A stretch of 64,000 nucleotides of DNA from Oceanicaulis sp052055585 (GTDB taxonomy: Bacteria; Pseudomonadota; Alphaproteobacteria; Caulobacterales; Maricaulaceae), in NCBI RefSeq assembly GCF_052055585.1, contig NZ_CP170485.1:1612001-1676000 (forward strand), written 5' to 3'. Position 1 is the first letter of the stretch. Each line of letters starts with the position of its first letter. Made by a program: the position numbers and the translations under genes. Positions 27,038 through 35,609 of this stretch are shown here, piece after piece. The notes under the pieces are model-generated. The model did not search any database. It had not been told where the DNA came from and worked only from the letters and a program-made list of their open reading frames with translations.

Positions 27038-28284
27038 GCCTCGCGTCGGGCCGCCAGCTTGCTGAAGGTGATGCAGAACAGCGTCCAGGTGAAGCCGTTC
27101 GTGGTGATGAAGATACTCTCGGACATGCTGGTCAGGCCCCAGATCGCCATGGCGGGCAAGGCCCAGTAAGCCTCAACGCCGGCAAACAGGCGCTTCAACG
27201 CTGACAATAGACCGCCCAGATACACGATGAACGCCCAGAGCGCGCCCGGCACGCCAAGCGCCAGCGCGATCTCAAGCCAGGAATTGTGCGCCGATGGCAC
27301 TTCCCACTGGGTCGCCTGCCGCACCCAGTACACCGGGCCATCCTCGACCAGCCAGAACACGCCCCAGCCAAAACCCGTCCAGGGGCGCATCTGCACCGCC
27401 TGCAGCAGACCGATCCAGATATCCGTCCGCCCGGTCAGGGTCGGATCTCGCCCGAGGGCCTGCAGGATGACGCCGGGCCCGATCGCGATGACCAGGCCCA
27501 GAGCGAACACGCCGAACAGGGCGCTGAAGACGGCAAGGGCGGCCATGATGAAACCCTGACGGGCGAAATAGATCATGACGGGGCCAGCCACGCCGATCAT
27601 GCAGGCCATAAGCGCCGTCTTGGACGTCGACATCAGCACCAGAAAGACCGCCAGGATCACCAGAGCGCCCCAATAGCGCACCTCTCGGCGATGCGGCGTG
27701 GTGAAGGCGGCGGCCATGCCGCTCATCGCGGCAAGCGCCATAACCGCCCCCATGCGGTTTTTCTCAAACCACAATCCCGACCACGCGCCGGGGTGAATTT
27801 CGTGCATCACCCCATAGGCCGGAAACAGGACGGACATGAGAAGCGAGCCGATCGCCAGCACCGCCAGAGACAGCGCCAGCAGGCGGATCAGATCGCGCCA
27901 GCTGAACCGGCTCGCCATCCACAGGCCGAACAAAGCCGGGAACAGAACGCCCAGCCCCCGACGCAGGGTGAGCCCCGGATCCAGTGACCAGTAAGCCGAA
28001 ACCAGCGGCAGACACGCCAGAACCATCAGCGGCCAGGCGCGCGCCATCAGGCCCAGCACCGGCATGGGCCGCATAACGATCAGGATCAGCGTCAGAAGAT
28101 AGACCGGCGGCCAGATCAGCCGCAGGATCGGGCTGCCCTCCTCGTCCCCGCCAAACAGCTGGGACAAGAGCGCGCTCGAAAACAGGAAGATCACCAGAAC
28201 CGCCAGACCGGCTTCCAGAGCCTGCGCGAAACGAAAGCGCGGCAGATGCCCGCGCCAGCGATCCGCAAGGGCGAAGGCGCTCAC
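27034..28284 (-). CDS. hfsC: O-antigen ligase/Wzy-type polymerase (HfsC-like)
   Basis: Membrane protein of 416 residues with about ten hydrophobic helices and a large periplasmic loop, in the O-antigen ligase/polymerase family (Wzy_C). The signature region reads SAHNSWLEIALALGVPG, preceded by GRTDIWIGLLQAVQMRPWTGFGWG in the loop. It would polymerise repeat units in the periplasm. The start is GTG 28284, which overlaps the stop of the upstream ATPase-like gene. Position between that gene and the GT2 operon equals hfsC in Caulobacter, where a second polymerase can replace it. Confidence 0.85.
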   Translation of the reverse strand: MSAFALADRWRGHLPRFRFAQALEAGLAVLVIFLFSSALLSQLFGGDEEGSPILRLIWPPVYLLTLILIVMRPMPVLGLMARAWPLMVLACLPLVSAYWSLDPGLTLRRGLGVLFPALFGLWMASRFSWRDLIRLLALSLAVLAIGSLLMSVLFPAYGVMHEIHPGAWSGLWFEKNRMGAVMALAAMSGMAAAFTTPHRREVRYWGALVILAVFLVLMSTSKTALMACMIGVAGPVMIYFARQGFIMAALAVFSALFGVFALGLVIAIGPGVILQALGRDPTLTGRTDIWIGLLQAVQMRPWTGFGWGVFWLVEDGPVYWVRQATQWEVPSAHNSWLEIALALGVPGALWAFIVYLGGLLSALKRLFAGVEAYWALPAMAIWGLTSMSESIFITTNGFTWTLFCITFSKLAARREA

Positions 28285-28898
28285 GCGTGTGTCGCCGTCC
28301 GGGCGGCGCGATTGACCACCACGCCCCAGACCTGCGCTCCCTGCTCGCGCAACACATCCGCCTCGGCTTCACAGCGTTCACGGCTGTCTGTGCGGGCGTT
28401 GGCGACGAGAATGACGCCATCCATGTTCGGCGCCACCAGCGGAATGGCGGCGCTCTGATAGGAGGCATCCACCAGCGTCAGCCCGGCGCTGCGGCGCGCC
28501 TGCATCCAGTAATCGGGCGCGTCCAGAAAGGTCAGGCTGCGGATCTGGCCCGGCTGGCGCTCGAACCGGCTGATATAGATCGGTTGATCCTCGACCCGGC
28601 GCAAAGCCACGCGTCCCGCATTATCCGGGACCGTGCGCCAGAACCGTCGTCCGGACAGGGCGCCCGAATAGGCATGACCGTTCAGCCGAAAAGCGTCTGA
28701 TTGAGGATTGTTCTTGAAATCAAGATCATAGAGCCAGATCGGCTTGATCCCGGCGCGTACACTGGCGCGCGCCAGCCCTGCAGCAATCGTTGAGGCGCCG
28801 GCATGGGCGCTGACCGGGACGACCATGACGGCGCGCGTATTGGCGCCCTGCGGCGTCAAGCGCCGGGCCAAGCCGTCCAGTTCAACCTCGATGCTCAT
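28281..28898 (-). CDS. hfsB: degenerate BY-kinase-like P-loop protein (HfsB-like)
   Basis: Protein of 205 residues related to the cytoplasmic ATPase half of Wzc/CpsD tyrosine kinases. The Walker A region reads VSAHAGASTIAAGLA, so the usual lysine is replaced by Ala (about residue 35). A Walker A'-like LYDLDFK and a B-like LTLVDAS are present. No tyrosine cluster is seen at the C-terminus, so kinase activity is doubtful. ATG 28898 is chosen; an upstream GTG at 28910 is possible. It lies downstream of the chain-length gene and overlaps the polymerase. In Caulobacter, HfsA and HfsB are a split Wzc pair. Confidence 0.8.
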   Translation of the reverse strand: MSIEVELDGLARRLTPQGANTRAVMVVPVSAHAGASTIAAGLARASVRAGIKPIWLYDLDFKNNPQSDAFRLNGHAYSGALSGRRFWRTVPDNAGRVALRRVEDQPIYISRFERQPGQIRSLTFLDAPDYWMQARRSAGLTLVDASYQSAAIPLVAPNMDGVILVANARTDSRERCEAEADVLREQGAQVWGVVVNRAARTATHA

Positions 28899-28966
28899 AC
28901 GCACAGCCACGCCTGTTTACCCAACACACAGATGTATGCGCGAATGGTTAACGGAGCCCTGTCAGA

Positions 28967-30451
28967 TCAACGCGTATCACTGACCCGCGCGAGGACCGGC
29001 AAAGGCGTCCGCTGCCGGGTCCGGACAGGCGCATCATGACGGGGTGTCGGGTCCGGCTCAGGTTCAGAACTCTCTGCACGCGTCTGCGGTTCAGGGCGGC
29101 GGGGCGCGGGCTCGTCCCGCACCGTGATCACATAGCCGCGGATCAAGCCCAGCAGCAGCGCAATTCCGCCCGCCAGAACGCCGACCGCCATAACGGCCAG
29201 CTTGCGCTTGGAGGAGGCCTGAACCGGCGGAGTGGCGCGCGACACGATGCGGATGGCGTCCGCGCCGCCCGGAGGCATTTCACGACGCGCCAGCGCATCC
29301 GCGGCCTGTACAGACAACTGGTCAGCCGCCGCGGAGCGCGCCGCCACCGCCCGGGTAAGGCGGTCATACTCGGACTGCAAATCGCGCAGGCGATCCACTT
29401 CTGTGCGGGCGTCACGCAGCTGGGCGTTCAATGAGGCGGCGAGCCGCATTTGGCCAGCAGCCTGGGATTCCTGTTGCAAGCGGGAAGATTCAAGCTCTTG
29501 CCAGATGGGGTTCACGCCGGTGCGGCGCTGGCCCTGCCCGTTGGCGCGCCCTTCCTCGACAAACCGCTCCAGCGCCTCGATCTCGCGCTGAACCGCCACG
29601 ACAGGCGGCGCGTCCGGCTGATAGCGCGCCATCAGTTCGGCCTGACGCACCTGCAAGTCCAGAAGCTGACCCGTGACGGAGTTTTCAACATAAAGCTCAA
29701 TTGTTTGCGGAATGTTCTGCAGGCGATCCTGAAGCGCTTGCGCCAGGGCGCGCGCCTGCGCGGCATCCGCGTCTGCACCCAGTTTTCGGCCCTGGATATC
29801 CGCCAACCGCCCAAGGGCCGAGTTCAGCTCGGTTTCAAAATCGGTGATGTCATTGTCCGCCAGGAAGGCACGCAGCGCCGTTTGCGCCGTGCGGGCGTCA
29901 CGCTCGGCCGCATCCAGACGCGCCTGCACCCCGCCTTCATTGCCGCCTGTCAGCAGTTCGACCCGATACCGCAGATAGGCGTCGACGATGGCGTTGACGG
30001 TATTGGCGGCGACGACCGGATCCGCATCCTTGAATGTCGCGATCAGAAAGCTGGCGTTCGGAGCCCGGCTGACCGCAAAGCCCTCGCCCAGCGTTTTGAG
30101 CTGTTCAGGATCAGCATCCCCTGTCAGCGCCACCAGCATGCGCCGCTTCACTTCCTCGGAAGCCAGGAGGTCCGCTTCGGACTGCATGATCTGGTCAAAC
30201 ATGAATTCACCGCCCGCCCCGGCCGCGCCCGGGGTCAGGTCTTCATCATCCATGATCACCAGCAAGCGACTGCCCGCGGTATAGGTCGGGGTCAGGCTCA
30301 GATAGGCCGCCGCCGCCAGCGGGATAAAAATCAGAAGCGTAATCAAGATGATGAACAGACGCTGCGTCCATGCGATCGCGACCAGATCCACAAGATCCAG
30401 CTCGCGCCGCGCCCGCCCGTCGGCGGTGGAGTCAGAAGGTGTTGACGTCAT
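28967..30451 (-). CDS. hfsA: Wzc/GumC-type chain-length protein without kinase domain (HfsA-like)
   Basis: Inner-membrane protein of 494 residues. A Wzz domain starts near residue 18, with the first membrane helix at about 32-52 and the second at about 421-443 after a long periplasmic coiled coil (about 165-390). The GNVR-like region is around 355-375. The C-terminal 50 residues are rich in Pro, Glu and Arg. It lacks the ATPase domain, which is supplied by the next gene. It should control chain length and link the polymerase to the outer-membrane exporter, to which it is divergent. Confidence 0.87.
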   Translation of the reverse strand: MTSTPSDSTADGRARRELDLVDLVAIAWTQRLFIILITLLIFIPLAAAAYLSLTPTYTAGSRLLVIMDDEDLTPGAAGAGGEFMFDQIMQSEADLLASEEVKRRMLVALTGDADPEQLKTLGEGFAVSRAPNASFLIATFKDADPVVAANTVNAIVDAYLRYRVELLTGGNEGGVQARLDAAERDARTAQTALRAFLADNDITDFETELNSALGRLADIQGRKLGADADAAQARALAQALQDRLQNIPQTIELYVENSVTGQLLDLQVRQAELMARYQPDAPPVVAVQREIEALERFVEEGRANGQGQRRTGVNPIWQELESSRLQQESQAAGQMRLAASLNAQLRDARTEVDRLRDLQSEYDRLTRAVAARSAAADQLSVQAADALARREMPPGGADAIRIVSRATPPVQASSKRKLAVMAVGVLAGGIALLLGLIRGYVITVRDEPAPRRPEPQTRAESSEPEPDPTPRHDAPVRTRQRTPLPVLARVSDTR

Positions 30452-30474
30452 AGGTGCATCTGGCGCGATTGCGC

Positions 30475-30489
30475 TTAATTTTTCCTTAG
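30475..30489. promoter_or_regulatory. CtrA-like binding site between divergent export genes
   Basis: TTAA, seven bases (TTTTTCC), then TTAG: seven of eight positions of the CtrA consensus TTAA-N7-TTAA. It lies 23 bases upstream of the hfsA-like start and 45 bases upstream of the hfsD-like start, so it could act on both. CtrA is the cell-cycle master regulator in this group; use here is inferred. Confidence 0.4.
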
Positions 30490-30533
30490 CCGCCGCCTTT
30501 CATGGTGAAGATCTGATTAGGGGAGTTTCAGGC

Positions 30534-31265
30534 ATGGCTTCGCCAACACGACGGTCTGTCTTGTCCGCACTGGGCGTTCTGGCTCTAGGCGCCTGTTCCA
30601 GCGCGCCCCGGCAAAGCCCGGCGGCGGGCTTTGAGCCCAGCCGGTTCCAGACCTGGAGCGACTCAGATCCGGCCTATCGCCTGTTCCCGGGGGATGAGGT
30701 CGAAATCACGGTGCATACCGCTGAAGAGCTGAACCGCACGCTGGCCATCGGCCCGGATGGCCGCGTCAGCCTGCCGCTGGCCGGCTCGGTCATGGTGGCC
30801 CAGATGACCGGACCCCAGGCGGCGCGCGCCATTGCTGACCGGTATGCCCGCGTCCTGCGCGACCCGATTGTCGAAGTGCGGCCGGCATCCTACGGCGCCC
30901 AGCAGATCCTGGTCGGCGGCGAGGTCCGCAGTCCGGGTGTGTATGAGATGATCAGCCCGCGCATGGGCGTGCTTGAAGCGCTCACTCTGGCGGGCGGCGC
31001 CAATAATCGCGCCCGTCTCAGACAGGTGGTCGTCCTGCGCCGCGCAGAGAATGGCGGCGTCATGATGCGTACGGTCGATATTCGCAACGCCCAGAGGGGC
31101 GCGCCCACGGATATGATCCCGCTGGCCCGACACGACATCGTTTTTGCGCCCCGCACAGCAATCGCTGAAATCAACGATTTTACAGAGCTTTACATTCGAA
31201 ACATCCTGCCGCTCGACAATGCGTTTGCATACGCGCTCGCCGATCAGGTGTTCAATTCCAATTAG
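30534..31265 (+). CDS. hfsD: Wza/GumB-type polysaccharide export lipoprotein (HfsD-like)
   Basis: Outer-membrane polysaccharide exporter of 243 residues. Twin arginines (PTRRSVLSALG) precede a lipobox LGAC (Cys 21), so Tat export is possible. The poly-export domain begins at YRLFPGDEVEITVHT and includes IGPDGRVSLPLAG; an SLBB domain follows (ILVGGEVRSPGVYEM). The short length, without extra SLBB repeats, fits GumB-like members. ATG 30534 has GGGGAG about 9 bases upstream; the longer frame from 30348 overlaps the divergent gene. It would form the pore through which the polysaccharide leaves the cell. Confidence 0.9.
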   Translation: MASPTRRSVLSALGVLALGACSSAPRQSPAAGFEPSRFQTWSDSDPAYRLFPGDEVEITVHTAEELNRTLAIGPDGRVSLPLAGSVMVAQMTGPQAARAIADRYARVLRDPIVEVRPASYGAQQILVGGEVRSPGVYEMISPRMGVLEALTLAGGANNRARLRQVVVLRRAENGGVMMRTVDIRNAQRGAPTDMIPLARHDIVFAPRTAIAEINDFTELYIRNILPLDNAFAYALADQVFNSN

Positions 31266-31274
31266 AGGAATGCA

Positions 31275-31322
31275 GACGGATCGAGCCTGCCGCTTCTGTC
31301 GGCGATCATGGCTCGATCTGTC
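31275..31322. terminator. long hairpin between convergent genes, possible terminator
   Basis: A 13-bp stem with one G-U pair joins 31275-31287 to 31310-31322, with a smaller GCCG/CGGC hairpin inside the loop. It sits directly at the stop codon of the Sel1 gene. No T run follows, so intrinsic termination is uncertain. Confidence 0.5.
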
Positions 31323-31595
31323 CTAGTGCCGCGTGGACAGCCACTCACGCGCCGCAGTCAGAGCGGCGGCGATCTGATCGCCATCCATCTCGGCGGCGAC
31401 TTCGCTGCGGTAGTATTTCGCGGTGTCCGAGCCCATCAGAGAGGCCAGGTTGAACCATTTGTGGGCTTCAACGTAATCGATCACGCCGCATTGGCCGGTC
31501 GAGTACAGAAGGCCCAGCTTGCAAAGATCCTCGCCCGTCGGGTCCATTTTGACCGCGTCGTGAACTTGCGCCGTTTCCACATCCGTGAAAGCCAT
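31323..31595 (-). CDS. small Sel1-like repeat protein
   Basis: Protein of 90 residues with one recognisable Sel1/TPR-like unit (CKLGLLYSTGQCGVIDYVEAHKWFNLASLMG). Such repeats form alpha-alpha hairpins for protein contacts. No signal peptide or catalytic motif is seen. ATG 31595 has GGGAAGA about 7 bases upstream; the longer frame to 31700 begins with a basic stretch that looks non-coding. It is convergent with the hfsD-like gene and stands alone. Function unknown. Confidence 0.82.
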   Translation of the reverse strand: MAFTDVETAQVHDAVKMDPTGEDLCKLGLLYSTGQCGVIDYVEAHKWFNLASLMGSDTAKYYRSEVAAEMDGDQIAAALTAAREWLSTRH

Positions 31596-31769
31596 TTTAG
31601 TCTTCCCATCGTTGGCGAAGGGCCGGACTTTTCGTCCGTGTCGCCTTCGCATCCCACCATGCACCCGATGCCTTTTCGGTGGCCCGTTGTGCACGATCAC
31701 AATGCGCTCGATGTCTGACTACAGGGTTAAAGAGTCTCAAGAATAACGCCGATTAACCCTTTAATTCCG

Positions 31770-33269
31770 TTAGAGATTCCTACCCAATATTAACCGGCTG
31801 ACCTCGCCGTCGAGCCGTTCCAGCGCGCCCGGCGCACCGCCTGAGCGCCGAAAACGCCCTTGAATCAAAACGATTCCGAGAAGCAACAGGGCCAGTCCCG
31901 CCAGAACGCAGGCGAGCACAAACTCGGGACGGTCAAATTCGGCGCTGAAAAAAATTTCGGACGCGTCGAGAGCGACAAGTTCATCGCCCAGAACGATGCG
32001 CCCGGCGAGCAAGCGCCCCTCGCTGATCGTGCTGAGACGGGCCAGCGCCAGCACATCCGCATCGGTGTGCAGAACGTCTGAAACCCTCAGAGCAACCAAC
32101 GCGCCCTCTTCACGCCGGATCTGGTCGTAGGCCGAGAACCAGGCGTTTCGGCGCGCGGCGTCCAGCTCCGCCGACTGATGAAACTCGGCCTGCGCCCGCG
32201 CACAGCTCGCCAGACAGGTTTCCGGGCGAGCATGGATCCGGTCCGCCTCCGCCAGGACCGGCATCAGGGCGGTCAGAAGTTTCATCTCCCCTTCCGCCCC
32301 GGATGGGCCCAGCATCAGCTCTTCCAGCCACGCGCCCTCCAGCCGCCCGGCTGCGCGCGCGGCAAGCGCCAGACGGACTGACGACGCCTCAAGTTCATCG
32401 TCATATAGAGACAAGGCCAGCGCAGCCCGGATGGCGTCCGGCGCTTGCCGCCCAAGAGGCACACGCTCACAGGCCGACACGCGCTGGTTCTGGGCGCGCG
32501 CCAGGGCGCAGCCCTGGACAACCAGCTCTCGCGCATCCGGCAGCACGAGCGCACCGTCTGACGCGCCCGAACGGGTCACGCCCGGCAGATTGCCCAGATT
32601 GAGCGCCAGACCTTCGGGACTATGAAACCAGGCCTGAGCCGCGTTCAGGCTTGGCCCGTACAACGCCTCGGCGCGCGCATAGCGCCGCTGAACCTGAGGC
32701 GAGGCTTCCTGAAGCCAGATGGGGTCTCGATGGTTGGACGTGTCCTGTAACCGGGCTTCAAGCACGCCCGTGATGATGTGCTGACGCCGCCAGACCGGCA
32801 TGGCCACCAGGTCCGCCTGCATCAGCTCCGGTCGACGCTCGGCGCGCATGAGATGAAGCGCCAGCGCTTCACGGCCCATCAGGTCTGGCAGGCTGAGGGC
32901 AAAGCTGCGGGCGCGCGGCAGGTCTGGCGTCCCGGACCGCACCGGAGCGAGCGAGGCGTCCAGCTCGCTGCGCCATTGGGTCAAAGTCGCCTTACCGCCC
33001 TGTGTGTGCACGGCGTCGTGCAGGGCGGCCTCAAACCTGTCCGAGAGGGATTGAGGCGGCGTCAGTGCGCCCGCAGGCAGCGCGTCGAGCCCCCGATAGA
33101 GACAGAAGAGTGCGCCCGCGCACAGGCTCAGGAAAAGCACGGGCCGGAACAGGGCGAACAGAGCGCGCCAGATCAGATAGACGACAACCCGCCAGCGCTC
33201 GACAAGCCAGGGCGAGCGAGCGCCATAGCGTTCACTATAGGTGCGAGACGGTGTTGTCCCAGCCCTCAT
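31770..33269 (-). CDS. large two-helix membrane protein of unknown function
   Basis: Protein of 499 residues that I do not recognise. A basic N-terminus leads to a membrane helix at about 38-60 and a second helix lies at about 447-470, so roughly 390 residues should face the periplasm. This part is helical, Ala/Arg/Glu-rich, with four Cys in two close pairs (GCALARAQNQRVSAC and CLASC) that could form disulfides. ATG 33269 has AGGGGGA about 7 bases upstream. The overall topology recalls chain-length proteins, but no Wzz motif is present. It lies 0.5 kb from the polysaccharide locus, which may be chance. Confidence 0.75.
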   Translation of the reverse strand: MRAGTTPSRTYSERYGARSPWLVERWRVVVYLIWRALFALFRPVLFLSLCAGALFCLYRGLDALPAGALTPPQSLSDRFEAALHDAVHTQGGKATLTQWRSELDASLAPVRSGTPDLPRARSFALSLPDLMGREALALHLMRAERRPELMQADLVAMPVWRRQHIITGVLEARLQDTSNHRDPIWLQEASPQVQRRYARAEALYGPSLNAAQAWFHSPEGLALNLGNLPGVTRSGASDGALVLPDARELVVQGCALARAQNQRVSACERVPLGRQAPDAIRAALALSLYDDELEASSVRLALAARAAGRLEGAWLEELMLGPSGAEGEMKLLTALMPVLAEADRIHARPETCLASCARAQAEFHQSAELDAARRNAWFSAYDQIRREEGALVALRVSDVLHTDADVLALARLSTISEGRLLAGRIVLGDELVALDASEIFFSAEFDRPEFVLACVLAGLALLLLGIVLIQGRFRRSGGAPGALERLDGEVSRLILGRNL

Positions 33270-33341
33270 CAGATTTCCCCCTGCCCTCAACCGCCAACCT
33301 AAAAGGCGGATGCGACAGGGGGAAGCCCGATTTACGTTTGA

Positions 33342-34067
33342 TCAGGGTTTGGCGCGCTGACCGAACAGGACGGCGCGGGCCTTTTTCATCTCTTCGCTGT
33401 CTTCAGCCAGCGACTTGAACAGGTCCTTGCCGACCGCACGCCCCGCCTTCACCGCCTCGCGGGCGCCGACCCGTTCATGCCAGGCTTTCAGGCGCGGGAA
33501 CTCGTCCAGATTCTGGCCCTGGCCTTCGGGCAGGATCCACGGCCAGGCCGCCATATCGGCGATGGAATAGAAATCGCCGGCCAGATAATCGCGGGTCTCC
33601 AGATCGCGCTCGATCACGCCGTACAGGCGGTGCACTTCATTGGTGTACCGGGTCTTGCCGTATTCGAGCTTGCTTTCGTCAGGCTCGATCTTCTGGGCAT
33701 AGGTGCGGAAATGGTGCGCCTGACCACACATCGGGCCCAGACCGCCCATCTGCCAGAACAGCCATTCCTCGACGGCGGTCTGCTCACGCAAATTGGAGCC
33801 ATAGAACTGGCCGGTCTTGCGCGCGAGATATTGCAGGATGGCGCCACTTTCAAAAACCGAGATCGGCTCGCCGTCCGGGCCGTCAGGATCAATGATCGCA
33901 GGCATGCGATTGTTCGGGCTGATTTTCAGGAAATCCGGTTCGAACTGCTCGCCGATCCCGATATTGACCGGCTTGAGCTCATAGGGCAGGCCCATTTCCT
34001 CAAGGGCGATACTGACTTTCCACCCGTTCGGAGTGGGCCAGTAATACAGTTCGATCGGCTTGCTCAT
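33342..34067 (-). CDS. glutathione S-transferase family protein (YfcG/nu-class-like)
   Basis: Protein of 241 residues with an N-terminal thioredoxin-like domain (ELYYWPTPNGWKVSIALEE, then NNRMPAI and VFESGAILQYLA) and an all-helical C-terminal domain. The TPNGWKV start and the overall pattern resemble the YfcG/Ure2p-like group, which uses glutathione for disulfide exchange. ATG 34067 has GGGAGA upstream. It is divergent from the 2OG-Fe(II) oxygenase gene. Confidence 0.92.
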   Translation of the reverse strand: MSKPIELYYWPTPNGWKVSIALEEMGLPYELKPVNIGIGEQFEPDFLKISPNNRMPAIIDPDGPDGEPISVFESGAILQYLARKTGQFYGSNLREQTAVEEWLFWQMGGLGPMCGQAHHFRTYAQKIEPDESKLEYGKTRYTNEVHRLYGVIERDLETRDYLAGDFYSIADMAAWPWILPEGQGQNLDEFPRLKAWHERVGAREAVKAGRAVGKDLFKSLAEDSEEMKKARAVLFGQRAKP

Positions 34068-34181
34068 GGGGGTCTCCCTGCCCTGATAGTCGGCTGTGAA
34101 CGTCCTATGTCGGCGCCTGCGACCATTCGTTCAAGACATACCATCTTCACGAGCCCGCGAGGGAGCGCTAAAGAGCCCGCC

Positions 34182-35135
34182 ATGACCGATATCATTTTGA
34201 CCGACCAGAACCTCGAGCCGGTATCATTCAAGCTCGCCGGCCAGGACCCCGAAGCCTTCGCCCGCGATCTGGGCGCCAGCTTCCGTGAAACCGGCTTCGC
34301 CGTCATCAGCGACCACCCTGTGGATCCGGCTGTGATCGAGCGCGCCCTTGAAGACGCCAAGGCGTTCTTCGCCCTGCCCGACGCGACCAAGCGCGCCTAC
34401 GCCGTTGAGAATGGCGGCGGCCAGCGCGGCTATACGCCGTTCGGCACCGAGAACGCCAAGGGCATGGACCAGAAGGACCTCAAGGAATTCTGGCACCATG
34501 GCCGGGACCTGCCTGAAGGGCACAAATATTCCGACGTCATGCCGCCGAATGTGCCGGTGAAAGAGATCGCCCGGTTTGATGAGAGCATCCAAGCGCTCTA
34601 CGCGGCCCTCGACGAAATGGGCGCGGTGCTCCTGAAAGCGTTGGCCAAGGATCTGGGGCTGGAGGAGAGCTGGTTCTCCAACACCGTCAATGACGGCAAC
34701 TCGATCCTGCGCCTTCTGCACTACCCGCCCATCGACGGCGATCCGGCCGGCGTGCGCGCGGGCGCCCATGAAGACATCAACGTGATCACCCTGCTGCTGG
34801 GTGCGGAAGAAGCGGGCCTGCAGGTGAAGACCAAGACCGGCGCCTGGCTGCCGGTGCAGCCGCCCGAAGGTGCGCTGGTCATCAATATCGGCGACATGCT
34901 GCAGCGGCTGACCAACCATGTGTATCCATCCACGACGCACCGTGTGGTGAACCCGTCAAAGGATCGCATGGGCTACTCGCGCTACTCCACGCCCTTCTTC
35001 CTGCACTTCAATCCGGACTTCCTGATTGAAACCCTGCCCGGCTGCATCAGCGACCAGACCCCCAACCGCTATCCCGAACCCATGACAGCGCACGACTATC
35101 TGCTCGAGCGTTTGCGTGAAATCGGGTTGATGTAG
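34182..35135 (+). CDS. isopenicillin N synthase-like 2OG-Fe(II) oxygenase
   Basis: Non-haem iron dioxygenase of 317 residues. The DIOX_N-like part (FRETGFAVISDHPVD) is followed by the jelly-roll core with iron ligands in AHEDINVITLLLG (His and Asp, about 196-198) and STTHRVVNP (His about 253), then the 2-oxoglutarate-binding RYSTPFFLHF. The substrate is not predictable; bacterial members act on small molecules such as amino acids or ethylene precursors. ATG 34182 begins the homologous region; a longer frame from 33477 would overlap the GST gene. The next gene starts three bases after its stop. Confidence 0.92.
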   Translation: MTDIILTDQNLEPVSFKLAGQDPEAFARDLGASFRETGFAVISDHPVDPAVIERALEDAKAFFALPDATKRAYAVENGGGQRGYTPFGTENAKGMDQKDLKEFWHHGRDLPEGHKYSDVMPPNVPVKEIARFDESIQALYAALDEMGAVLLKALAKDLGLEESWFSNTVNDGNSILRLLHYPPIDGDPAGVRAGAHEDINVITLLLGAEEAGLQVKTKTGAWLPVQPPEGALVINIGDMLQRLTNHVYPSTTHRVVNPSKDRMGYSRYSTPFFLHFNPDFLIETLPGCISDQTPNRYPEPMTAHDYLLERLREIGLM

Positions 35136-35137
35136 GC

Positions 35138-35557
35138 GTGACGGACGCAGCCCTGACGCAATCGCTCGCCAGCCGGGCCCGGTTGTTCACGCGCCTGTTT
35201 GGCGTCGGGTTCGCCAGCTGGCAGGCGGGAGAAGCCCTGATCGCCTTTGGTCTGATCGGGGTTGGCTTTTCTGTGTCCGGCATCGGCATGGGCGTGACCA
35301 TAGTCAGCCTGATCCTGCTGGCGGGAACGGTGCTGCACGCCCGCAAGGCCAAGGCGTTTGACATCTTCAAGTCAAAAGCCGTCGGCCCGGCCTCACGCAG
35401 CGCCATCATTGCCCTCGGACTGGCCATGGCCGTCTCGGCGGGGTTGATCGGCCTTGCTCAAGCGCCGCAATCACCGCTGATCGACCTGATCATCGCCTCG
35501 CCCGTACTGGCCTTCTGCCTGCATTTTGCACAGATCTTCAAACCGGAGGCCGACTAG
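35138..35557 (+). CDS. small membrane protein, paralogue of the next gene
   Basis: Protein of 139 residues with about four membrane helices. It begins at GTG 35138, just after the oxygenase stop. The first helix carries VGFASWQAG, which matches VGFFAWQAG in the next gene; helix spacing and the basic loop after helix two also agree, so the two are divergent tandem copies. Function unknown. No enzyme motif is visible. Confidence 0.78.
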   Translation: MTDAALTQSLASRARLFTRLFGVGFASWQAGEALIAFGLIGVGFSVSGIGMGVTIVSLILLAGTVLHARKAKAFDIFKSKAVGPASRSAIIALGLAMAVSAGLIGLAQAPQSPLIDLIIASPVLAFCLHFAQIFKPEAD

Positions 35558-35571
35558 ACGTCCGACCCGCA

Positions 35572-35595
35572 AAATGTTACCTCAAGGTGACATTT
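35572..35595. promoter_or_regulatory. 24-bp near-perfect palindrome, candidate operator
   Basis: AAATGT, one base, ACCT, CA, AGGT, one base, ACATTT: both arms are symmetrical except one position per arm and the two central bases. It ends 14 bases before the ATG at 35610 and just before its ribosome site AGGAG, so a bound protein would block transcription or translation. The Xre regulator two genes on is the natural candidate. Confidence 0.5.
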
Positions 35596-35609
35596 GCAGG
35601 AGACGTCTG

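Noticed and set aside
31723..31760. AGGGTTAA ... TTAACCCT inverted repeat upstream of the Sel1 gene
   Set aside because: Short arms with a 22-base gap, no regulator nearby; could be chance in an AT-rich spacer.
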